Assembly (NCBI GenBank): GCA_015493675.1
Contig: WGCR01000526.1
Location: 1 to 8,923 of the forward strand
From: Anaerolineae bacterium
GTDB lineage: Bacteria; Chloroflexota; Anaerolineae; J102
Direction of reading: 5' to 3'
Length of the DNA stretch: 8,923 bases
Of this stretch, positions 1 through 5,952 are shown one piece after another. The notes beneath the pieces are model-generated. The model was given only the letters and a program-made list of their open reading frames with translations, made no database searches and was not told the origin of the DNA. The position numbers were made by a program, and so were the translations under genes. Each line of letters opens with the position of its first letter. The stretch's first letter is position 1.

Positions 1-100
1 CTCCGGGAGGTGGACGAGTAACTTTTGGCTTGGCCGGGCGGTTTTTGTCCGCCTCCCGGAGGTCACAAAAAGCAGTCATCCCCTGAAATCCAAAAGAGCC
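1..100 (-). repeat. Dispersed hairpin repeat, copy 1 (cut by left edge)
   Basis: This is the left-most of three related non-coding copies; the others are 5697-5795 (+) and 8867-8923 (+). On the minus strand it starts with ggctcttttggatttcaggg (plus 81-100), identical in all three copies, and continues into a GC-rich inverted repeat. Bases 1-15 can pair with 47-61 over 15 positions with a single G-T wobble, leaving a 31-nt loop that contains a ggccgggcgg stretch. The element runs off the left edge. It ends about 35 nt before the SD of the HMG-CoA reductase gene, so the promoter of that gene must lie in or beyond the repeat. I see no ORF in it. It resembles a REP- or MITE-like intergenic element; the class is inferred. 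Confidence 0.8.
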
Positions 101-135
101 CCCATTTTTTCGATCCCGTTTTCCAATCCAACCTC

Positions 136-143
136 AGGAGGTG
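136..143 (+). promoter_or_regulatory. Strong Shine-Dalgarno for HMG-CoA reductase
   Basis: The sequence aggaggtg is a nearly full anti-16S match placed 7 nt before the ATG at 151. It fixes the start of the HMG-CoA reductase gene and suggests efficient translation. I see no convincing -35/-10 pair between the repeat (ending at 100) and this site. Confidence 0.85.
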
Positions 144-150
144 AAACGCT

Positions 151-1698
151 ATGCGTATTCCCAGTATGCTGCTGAAGCAGCTCTATAATTTTGGCAGCCT
201 TCGCAATTCGGGCGAAGGCGTTGCCTTCAAGATTAAAAATCGGCTGACCGATGTGACGCTGACCGCCCTGCATGGCGTCAAAATCGATGGCAAAGCTGTT
301 CCGATGGATAAAATTGTCCTGCAAATTGAAGATGAGCAGGGGTCGGTGTTGACGCCCGCCCAACTGGAAATGCAGCCCCTTTTCTTCCCCTTGCGACGCA
401 TGTTGGAAGTCGTCCTGGCCATTGATCCCCTGCAGCCGGGGAAACACAAGATCGAGATTGAGTTCGCGGCTGAGGGCTATGGCAAGCTCAAGGTCAAAGT
501 CGAAGACTCCGTCAGCGAGGAGGAAGCGAAAATCGTGGGGATTCCCCGGGATCCTGTCGATGATTACTCCGACGCCATCATCAGGGCCCGACAGAAATTT
601 GTCGAGAAATACACTGGCGTCAAGCTGAAGCACATTCCTCACTATTCTTTCGATCCTCATATCACCAAAGGCAATATCGAGAATTTCACCGGCGTGGCTC
701 AGATTCCGCTTGGATTCGCCGGGCCCATTCAGGTCAATGGCGAATACGCTGAAGGCGAATTTATCGTACCCATGGCCACTGCTGAGGGCACGCTGGTGGC
801 TTCCTATAACCGCGGCATGAAAGTGCTGAATCTGTCGGGAGGTGCGACGGTGACGGTGGTGGGAGACGCCATGCAGCGGGCGCCGGTGTTTGTTTTCGAC
901 AACGCCCGTCAGGCCCGGGATTTCATCAAGTGGGTGCAGGATCATTTCGACAAGGTGAAAGAGGAGGCGGAGGCCACTTCCAGCGTCGCCCAGCTCACCT
1001 ACATCGATTACTATCTCTCCAATAAATTCGCCTATCTGCGATTCAACTACACCACGGGCGACGCCGCCGGGCAGAACATGGTCGGTCGGGCCACCTTTGC
1101 CGCTTCCGCCTGGATGATCGATAACTATCCGGGCAACATCACCCGCTTCTATCTGGAATCCAACCTGGCCACCGACAAGAAAGCCTCGCAGGTGAATGTG
1201 ATGCGCACTCGCGGCAAGCGCGTCATCGCCGAAGCCACCATCCCCCGCGACGTGCTCATCCAGAAAATGCGGGTGGAGCCGGAAAGTCTGGCTTATCATT
1301 ATGGCGTGGCCAATGTGGGCGCGATTCTTTCGGGCGCGAATAACAACGGTTTGCACTCGGCCAACGGCATTACCGCTATTTTCATCGCCACCGGTCAGGA
1401 TGTGGCCAATGTTTCGGAGAGCTCGGCGGGCATTCTCTATGCTGAACTCACCGAGGAAAAGGATCTCTACATCTCCATCACCATCCCCTCCCTCATCGTC
1501 GCCACCTACGGTGGGGGCGTGGGCCTGGCCACCCAGCGAGAATCCCTGGAGATTCTGGGCTGCTATGGCAAGGGCAAGGTCAAGAAATTCGCCGAGATCA
1601 TCGCCGCCACCGTGTTGGCGGGTGAGATTTCGCTGGCCGCGGCCATCTCCACCACCGACTGGGTTTCCAGTCACGAGCGTTACGGGCGCAATCGCTAG
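151..1698 (+). CDS. Hydroxymethylglutaryl-CoA reductase, class I-like, with extra N-terminal domain
   Basis: Likely catalyses the NADPH-dependent reduction of HMG-CoA to mevalonate, the committed step of the mevalonate isoprenoid route, in the cytosol. The 515-residue protein shows the family signatures in order: ENFTGVAQIPLGFAGP (177-192), ATAEGTLVAS (209-218), TGDAAGQNMV (302-311), TDKKASQVN (341-349), IATGQDVANVSESS (412-425), GGGVGLATQ (454-462) and a C-terminal SSHE. The catalytic set of class I enzymes is complete: Glu212, Lys343, Asp417, His508, with spacings close to those of the human enzyme. Class I is inferred from the TDKK and terminal SH motifs. Residues 1 to about 120 are not part of the usual soluble bacterial enzyme; they look beta-rich, lack membrane helices and do not resemble the membrane anchor of eukaryotic HMGR. 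The ATG has a strong SD 7 nt upstream. The gene stands alone and is closed by a terminator hairpin. Identity is very sure; the role of the N-terminal domain is unknown. Confidence 0.95.
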   Translation: MRIPSMLLKQLYNFGSLRNSGEGVAFKIKNRLTDVTLTALHGVKIDGKAVPMDKIVLQIEDEQGSVLTPAQLEMQPLFFPLRRMLEVVLAIDPLQPGKHKIEIEFAAEGYGKLKVKVEDSVSEEEAKIVGIPRDPVDDYSDAIIRARQKFVEKYTGVKLKHIPHYSFDPHITKGNIENFTGVAQIPLGFAGPIQVNGEYAEGEFIVPMATAEGTLVASYNRGMKVLNLSGGATVTVVGDAMQRAPVFVFDNARQARDFIKWVQDHFDKVKEEAEATSSVAQLTYIDYYLSNKFAYLRFNYTTGDAAGQNMVGRATFAASAWMIDNYPGNITRFYLESNLATDKKASQVNVMRTRGKRVIAEATIPRDVLIQKMRVEPESLAYHYGVANVGAILSGANNNGLHSANGITAIFIATGQDVANVSESSAGILYAELTEEKDLYISITIPSLIVATYGGGVGLATQRESLEILGCYGKGKVKKFAEIIAATVLAGEISLAAAISTTDWVSSHERYGRNR

Positions 1699-1704
1699 AA
1701 AATG

Positions 1705-1742
1705 AGACCTTCGAGGTTTCGCAAACCTCGAAGGTCTTTTTT
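1705..1742. terminator. Rho-independent terminator, probably bidirectional
   Basis: A perfect 15-bp inverted repeat (1705-1719 with 1723-1737, loop cgc) is followed by a run of six T at 1737-1742. It lies only 6 nt after the HMG-CoA reductase stop. On the minus strand the same stem follows directly on the decarboxylase beta-subunit stop codon (1743-1741) and is followed by cattttc, a weaker U tract. It should therefore end both convergent transcripts. Confidence 0.9.
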
Positions 1743-2856
1743 ACTTCGCCGCAAACAGCGCCAGCACCACCCCGCCCGCCACCACGCTGGCGATTTGACC
1801 GGCGGTGTTGGCGCCCATGGCGTGCATGAGCAGGAAATTCTCGAAATCCTCCTCCTGCGCCACCTTTTGCACCACGCGGGCGGCCATGGGGAAGGCGCTG
1901 ATGCCCGCGGCGCCAATGAGAGGATTCAGCGGCCCGCGCACCACCCAACGCAGGAATTTGGCGAACAGCAGGCCCGCGGCTGTATCCAGACCGAAGGCGA
2001 AGATGCCCAGAATCAGGATGAGCAGGGTGTCCATCTTCAGGAAGACGCTGGCCTGCATGGTGGCGCCAATGGCCAGCCCCAGAAACAGCGTCACCACATT
2101 GGCGATCTCATTTTCGGAGGCCCCCACCAGACGCTGCACCACGCCCGATTCCTTCATCAGATTCCCCAGCATCAACATGCCGATGAGGGGGATGGCCATG
2201 GGCACCAGCAGCCCCACGACGATGGTCACCAGGATCGGGAACAGAATGCGGGTGCGGCGGCTTACCGGGTTTTCGCTGTAAGGCATGTGAATGCGCCGTT
2301 CTTTTTTGGTGATCAGCGCCCGCATGATGGGAGGCTGGATGATGGGCACCAGAGACATGTAGCTGTAAGCCACCACTGCGATGGGACCCAGCAAGTGCGG
2401 GGCCAGCATGTTGCTGACATAGATGGAGGTGGGGCCGTCGATGGCCCCGATAATGCCGATGGAGGCGGCTTCGTTGATATCGAAGCCCAGCAGCAGGGCC
2501 AGAAACAGCGTGCCGAAGATGCCGAACTGCCCGGCCGCGCCCAGCAGCAGCATGTAGGGCTGCTCCAGCAGCGGTCCGAAATCGGTCATTGCCCCGATGC
2601 CCACGAAAATCAGCAGCGGGAAGAGCTCATTGCCCACGCCCGCTTTGTAGAGAATGGTCAGCAGGCCGCTTTCTCCCACCAGTGGCGACAGCGGCAGATT
2701 GGCCAGAATCGCGCCGGCCCCGATGGGCAACAGCAGCACCGGTTCATATTCCTTGACGATGGCGAGATAGATCAGCGCACCGCCCACGGCAATCATCAGC
2801 ACATTCCCCCAGGTGAGGGCGTCCAGACCGGTGAAGAGCGTAGAGAACAGATTCAT
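1741..2856 (-). CDS. mmdB: Sodium ion-translocating decarboxylase beta subunit
   Basis: Integral membrane subunit (371 residues, OadB/MmdB/GcdB family) that decarboxylates carboxybiotin and couples this to Na+ export across the cytoplasmic membrane. The sequence is mostly hydrophobic helices with the conserved GAIDGPTSIY (137-146) and GPLNPLIGAAGISAFPMAAR (308-327) motifs. Functional residues known from Klebsiella OadB are all present: Asp140 (for D203), Tyr166 (Y229), Asn311 (N373), Gly315 (G377), Ser320 (S382) and Arg327 (R389). A cytoplasmic basic loop lies near 183-203. It is the last gene of the operon: its ATG is 4 nt after the biotin-carrier stop, and its SD (aaggat, plus 2863-2868) overlaps the end of that gene. 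The mmdB symbol rests on the acyl-CoA-type carboxyltransferase in the same operon; oadB is the alternative name. Confidence 0.95.
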   Translation of the reverse strand: MNLFSTLFTGLDALTWGNVLMIAVGGALIYLAIVKEYEPVLLLPIGAGAILANLPLSPLVGESGLLTILYKAGVGNELFPLLIFVGIGAMTDFGPLLEQPYMLLLGAAGQFGIFGTLFLALLLGFDINEAASIGIIGAIDGPTSIYVSNMLAPHLLGPIAVVAYSYMSLVPIIQPPIMRALITKKERRIHMPYSENPVSRRTRILFPILVTIVVGLLVPMAIPLIGMLMLGNLMKESGVVQRLVGASENEIANVVTLFLGLAIGATMQASVFLKMDTLLILILGIFAFGLDTAAGLLFAKFLRWVVRGPLNPLIGAAGISAFPMAARVVQKVAQEEDFENFLLMHAMGANTAGQIASVVAGGVVLALFAAK

Positions 2857-2860
2857 AGCG

Positions 2861-3358
2861 TCATCCTTCCCGGTAGCTCAGCAGGAGATCGTCGAAATTC
2901 ACGCTTTGGCCTGTCTGGATGTGGATGGCGTCCACGATGCCGTCTCGGGGCGAACGGATGGGGTTCTTCATCTTCATGGCTTCCAGCACCAGAAGCTGAT
3001 CGCCCCGGGAGACGCGTGCGCCGGGCTGTACGCTGATCTCGATGATGACGCCGGGCATGGGCGCCCGTAACTCACCGGGGAGCTCCTCGTCAGAGGTGGG
3101 AGAGCCAGGCAGGTCGGGCGGTTCCGATTTGGGCGTCCGGGGCAGTAGCTCCGGCGGCTTATGCGCCAACGCCGGTTTTTCTTTTTTGGCTTCGATGATT
3201 TCGACGGCGGGAATCGCAATATCGGTCTCTTCCTCCTCCAAAATCCTCAAATCGTAGACTTTTCCGCCCACCAACACCCGGAACTGGTTTTCGTTTTCTT
3301 GCTGTTGCAGACCGATGATATAAGTTTTGTCGCCAATCGCAATGGTGTAACGCTTCAT
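2861..3358 (-). CDS. mmdC: Biotin carrier protein of Na+-pumping decarboxylase
   Basis: A 165-residue protein that shuttles the carboxyl group on biotin between the carboxyltransferase and the membrane beta subunit. Residues about 96-165 form a biotinyl/lipoyl domain with the biotinylation motif EAMKM; Lys129 is the expected biotin site. Residues 1-45 (MKRYTIAIGDKTYIIGL onward) form a small beta-rich N-terminal domain. Residues about 60-95 are a Pro- and charge-rich flexible linker, typical of swinging-arm carriers. I chose the ATG at 3358 rather than upstream in-frame starts because it has an SD (aggaga, plus 3366-3371) 7 nt away and gives a standard N-terminus; longer versions would run deep into the neighbouring gene. 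Its ATG overlaps the TGA of the gamma/delta gene (ATGA, 3358-3355), which suggests translational coupling. Confidence 0.93.
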   Translation of the reverse strand: MKRYTIAIGDKTYIIGLQQQENENQFRVLVGGKVYDLRILEEEETDIAIPAVEIIEAKKEKPALAHKPPELLPRTPKSEPPDLPGSPTSDEELPGELRAPMPGVIIEISVQPGARVSRGDQLLVLEAMKMKNPIRSPRDGIVDAIHIQTGQSVNFDDLLLSYREG

Positions 3359-3726
3359 CGAGAGTTTCTCCTGCGGGGAACGATGTTGGAGCGCAGTTGA
3401 TAGGCCCGGCCCACCGCCACCCATCGGGCCTGCCCCTGTTCGATTTCCCTGGGCGAATAGCGTTTTTGCGTGCTGATCTTGCCCGCTTCCTCCTGTCGGT
3501 AACGATCCAGCGCCACCAGGATAGCGGCCAGGAGCTCGGGAGCGATGGACGCCGTCGGCGGCGAAGACGCTGCGGTCTCCCGCTGCGCCTTTTCTTCTTC
3601 TGTAGCCAGCATCCGCCGATCGATTCGCTGAAAGATGGCGATGACGCCCCACAACATGGCCAGGATGAGGAACACCAGGCCCATGCCGTAAAGCATGAGC
3701 ATGAAACCGAATCGTAAATCAGACAT
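3355..3726 (-). CDS. mmdD: Decarboxylase gamma/delta subunit (OadG/MmdD family)
   Basis: A 123-residue protein with one N-terminal membrane helix (about residues 7-32, LYGMGLVFLILAMLWGVIAIF), a basic stop-transfer IDRR, then a charged and Ala/Pro-rich cytosolic tail. This is the build of OadG/MmdD subunits, which anchor and assemble the carboxyltransferase on the membrane complex. The tail has a conserved-looking segment around APELLAAILVALDRYRQE (62-79) and ends with W-x-x-x-GR (102-107). It starts 41 nt after the carboxyltransferase stop and overlaps the biotin-carrier start by 4 nt. No clear SD precedes the ATG, so reinitiation from the upstream gene is possible. The family assignment rests on topology and gene order as much as on sequence, since these subunits diverge fast. 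Confidence 0.85.
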   Translation of the reverse strand: MSDLRFGFMLMLYGMGLVFLILAMLWGVIAIFQRIDRRMLATEEEKAQRETAASSPPTASIAPELLAAILVALDRYRQEEAGKISTQKRYSPREIEQGQARWVAVGRAYQLRSNIVPRRRNSR

Positions 3727-3767
3727 GGGGATAAAGAGTAGGTGGCAGAGGCATGAGGAGGCGGGGG

Positions 3768-5311
3768 TTAAACCGGCATCAGACCATGTTTTTTGGGCGG
3801 ATTTTGCTGCACCTTGGTGCGGAGATAGGCCAGCGCCCGGATCAGCCGGGGTCTCGTTTCCCGGGGGTCGATGATGTCATCGATATAGCCAAGTTCTGCG
3901 GCGATGTAGGGATTGAAAAAGGTCTCCCGGTATTTTTGCACGAATTCGGCTTCTTGTTGCGCCCGATTTTCCGCCTGGGCCAGATCTCTGCGATGCAGGA
4001 TGCGCACCGCTCCTTCTGCGCCCATGACCGCGATCTGGGCTGTGGGCCAGGCGAAGGCGAGATCGCTGCGCATCTCTTTGGAGCTCATGGCGATGTAGGC
4101 GCCGCCCATGGCCTTGCGCAGCACGACCGATATCTTGGGCACGGTGGCCTCGACATAAGCGTAAATAATCTTGGCCCCGTGGCGAATGACGCCGTAATGT
4201 TCCTGGTTGACGCCGGGCAGGAAGCCGGGCGTGTCGACGAAGGTGATGATGGGGATGTTGAAGGCGTCGCAGATGCGGATGAAATGAGCGATCTTATCGC
4301 TGGCGTCGATATCCAGCACGCCTGCCAGAAACGCCGGTTGATTGGCAACGACGCCCACCACATGCCCGTCCATCCGCGCAAAGCCCACCACGGCATTGCG
4401 GGCGAAGTAGGGCTGCACCTCCAGAAAGCTGCCATAATCCACCACCGCCTGGATGACAGCTTTGACGTCATAGGGCTGATTTTCCTCGGGCGGCGCGATG
4501 GTGAGCAGCGATTCATCCCGGCGATCGGGCGGATCGGAGGCCACGGCCCGCGGCGGGTCCTCGGTATTGTTCTGGGGCAGATAGCTCAACAGCAGCTTGG
4601 TCATCTCCAATGCGTTGATTTCATCATCGGCCAGGAGATGAGCGACGCCGCTGTGGGCGTTGTGCACCATGGCGCCGCCCAGTTCTTCATTATTCACCTC
4701 TTCGCCCGTCACGGCATGCACCACCTCCGGGCCGGTGAGAAACATGTAGCTGGCGTTGCGCACCATGATCACGAAATCGGTCAGGGCCGGGGCGTAAACC
4801 GAACCGCCCGCTGTGGGTCCCAGCATCACCGAAATCTGCGGCACCACGCCCGAGGAAAGCACGTTGCGGGTGAACATGGCTCCGTAGCCAGCCAGCCCGC
4901 GTATGCCCTCCTGAATGCGAGCGCCGCCCGAATCCATCAGGCCAATGATGGGCCTGCCCGCTTCCAGCGCCAGGTCCTGCAATTGCACGATCTTGCGGGC
5001 GTGCATCTCCGAAAAGGTGCCGCCTAACACGGTGAAATCCTGGGCGTAGACGGCCACCTCCCGCCCGTCGATGGCGCCAAAACCGGTCACCACCGCATCG
5101 CCGGGAAAGCGTTTCTTGTCCATGCCAAAATCTGTGACCTGATGTTTGACGAACATCCCCAATTCCTGAAAAGAACCGGCATCCAGAAGCTGCTCCAGCC
5201 GTTCCCGCGCGGTCAGTTTGCCCAAGCTGTGCTGTTTTTGCACGCGCTTTTCGCCGCCCCCTGCAATGCTTCCTGCTTGAGTCGTTGGAGTTTGTCGAGA
5301 TGATCCTTCAT
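3768..5311 (-). CDS. mmdA: Acyl-CoA carboxyltransferase (methylmalonyl-CoA decarboxylase alpha type), apparent frameshift
   Basis: Transfers a carboxyl group between an acyl-CoA and biotin; here most likely methylmalonyl-CoA to the biotin carrier. Numbering the corrected 514-residue protein, it shows DSGGARIQEG (127-136), GPTAGGSVYAPALTDF (165-180), FVDTPGFLPG (358-367) and MGGAYIAMSSK (402-412), the two crotonase-fold halves with their Gly-Gly oxyanion sites. The position held by Asp in propionyl-CoA carboxylases (GGAYD) is Ile407, nearer to GGAYLAM of MmdA and transcarboxylase 12S. The start at 5311 gives MKDHLDKLQRLKQEALQG, the normal family N-terminus, but the frame then breaks: one G is missing from the G-run at plus 5257-5261, and adding it restores QGGGEKRVQKQHSLGKLTARERL. 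Without the repair the long frame could only begin at GTG 5243, which lacks an SD and loses the N-terminal helix. It is the first gene of the operon. PccB is the main alternative. Confidence 0.9.
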
Positions 5312-5389
5312 TGGGTCACGCTTATCTTTTTGTGAGAGGGAGAAATGGCGCTCGGTAAACGCGCCCCCTATTGTATTTAATTGTGGGGG

Positions 5390-5418
5390 ATTATACAAAA
5401 ATCGGAAAGCGGCCTGAA
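5390..5418 (-). promoter_or_regulatory. Candidate sigma-70 promoter for the decarboxylase operon
   Basis: The minus strand has a perfect TATAAT (plus 5390-5395) and, 17 bp upstream, a weak -35 TTCAGG (plus 5413-5418, three of six matches). This leaves a leader of roughly 70 nt before the carboxyltransferase ATG at 5311. The -10 match and spacing are good, the -35 is poor, and no SD is evident before 5311. Confidence 0.45.
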
Positions 5419-5468
5419 TGCCATAGTATCCTTATCGATGAAGTCTTTGCTGGTGCTACAAGAAAATG

Positions 5469-5545
5469 TCTCACGCAAAGACGCAGAGCCGCAAAGGAAA
5501 AAATAGGCAAAGAAAAGCTTGGCGTCTTGGCGACTTTGCGTGAGA
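5469..5545. repeat. 77-bp inverted-repeat intergenic element
   Basis: The left arm 5469-5484 (tctcacgcaaagacgc) and right arm 5530-5545 pair over 16 positions with one mismatch around an A/G-rich centre. Translating either strand gives low-quality frames such as SRKVAKTPSF and FAALRLCVRHF. From memory, sequences of this kind recur in intergenic DNA of unrelated environmental bacteria and are often wrongly called as short genes; I cannot verify that here. No transposase is linked to it. It lies upstream of the decarboxylase promoter. Confidence 0.6.
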
Positions 5546-5696
5546 TAAGCTTTTTGGGTTCCGGCTTGTCCGGGTTAGGAAAGCCCATTTTCGCCTTGCT
5601 GAGGGGGGCGTTTGATCAGAAATTACATATTTTTTACACTTTGATGACGGTTGCTTGATAATTTGAGATGACAATAGACAGTGTCGGAAATGAAAA

Positions 5697-5795
5697 TGGC
5701 TCTTTTGGATTTCAGGGAGCGTCTGTTTTTTGGCCCCCGGGAAGTGGACGAAAACCTCTCGGTCAAGCCAAAAAAATACTCGTCATCTGCCGGAG
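5697..5795 (+). repeat. Dispersed hairpin repeat, copy 2 (degenerate)
   Basis: Starts with the same ggctcttttggatttcaggg block as the other copies (5698-5717) and can be aligned with the reverse complement of 1-100 to its end, including the shared ccgggaa/gtggacgaaaacc, caagccaaaa, tactcgtc and ccggag pieces. The inverted arms (about 5736-5751 and 5780-5795) have drifted and pair at only about two thirds of positions, so this is an older or less constrained copy. It lies between the divergent decarboxylase operon and the DUF1800 gene. Confidence 0.75.
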
Positions 5796-5842
5796 ATCTG
5801 GCGGCCCCGTAGAATCCGGTGAGCCAAAAAATGACTGTGAGG

Positions 5843-5853
5843 GTGACTGTCAC
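5843..5853. other. Short palindrome gtgac-t-gtcac
   Basis: An 11-nt perfect inverted repeat with a one-base centre, preceded by a related tgactgtga at 5832-5840. It lies about 100 nt before the DUF1800 start and could be a repressor or activator half-site pair. No regulator is encoded nearby and such short palindromes occur by chance. Confidence 0.25.
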
Positions 5854-5884
5854 TTCGTTTGGATTTAGATGCGATTATTGATCT

Positions 5885-5934
5885 GAACGAAGGCGTTTGG
5901 TTGCATAGAAAGCGCCTGTCGTTTTTCTTCGTTC
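5885..5934 (+). promoter_or_regulatory. Leader hairpin before the DUF1800 gene
   Basis: An 8-bp perfect inverted repeat, gaacgaag (5885-5892) with cttcgttc (5927-5934), encloses a second short pairing ggcg/cgcc (5892-5895 with 5912-5915; the outermost base is shared). The structure ends 5 nt before the AGGAG ribosome-binding site at 5940-5944, close enough to affect translation or mRNA stability if the leader is transcribed. It has no T-run, so it is not a standard terminator. Confidence 0.35.
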
Positions 5935-5952
5935 ACTCCAGGAGCGTCCACC

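Noticed and set aside
1..62. CRISPR-like repeat at the left edge
   Set aside because: The similar sequences are an inverted pair within one element, with no regularly spaced direct repeats and no cas genes.
76..1674. 532-codon open frame on the minus strand opposite HMG-CoA reductase
   Set aside because: It is fully antisense to a gene with every family motif, has Gly/His/Asp-rich low-quality composition and no recognisable domain. Long antisense frames are expected from the codon bias here.
1702..3036. 444-codon plus-strand frame opposite the beta subunit and biotin carrier
   Set aside because: Gln/His/Gly-rich translation with no domain, antisense to well-supported genes, and it would have to begin inside the terminator hairpin.
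2861..3652. Longer biotin carrier starting upstream of 3358
   Set aside because: The extra 98 codons lie within the gamma/delta gene in another frame and have no SD; the ATG at 3358 has a good SD and a normal family N-terminus.
3753..5027. 424-codon plus-strand frame opposite the carboxyltransferase
   Set aside because: Antisense shadow; the minus strand carries all carboxyltransferase motifs.
5371..5674. Short frames on both strands in the intergenic region (e.g. containing SRKVAKTPSF or FAALRLCVRHF)
   Set aside because: They are translations of the inverted-repeat element and its flank, lack SD sites and overlap each other on both strands.
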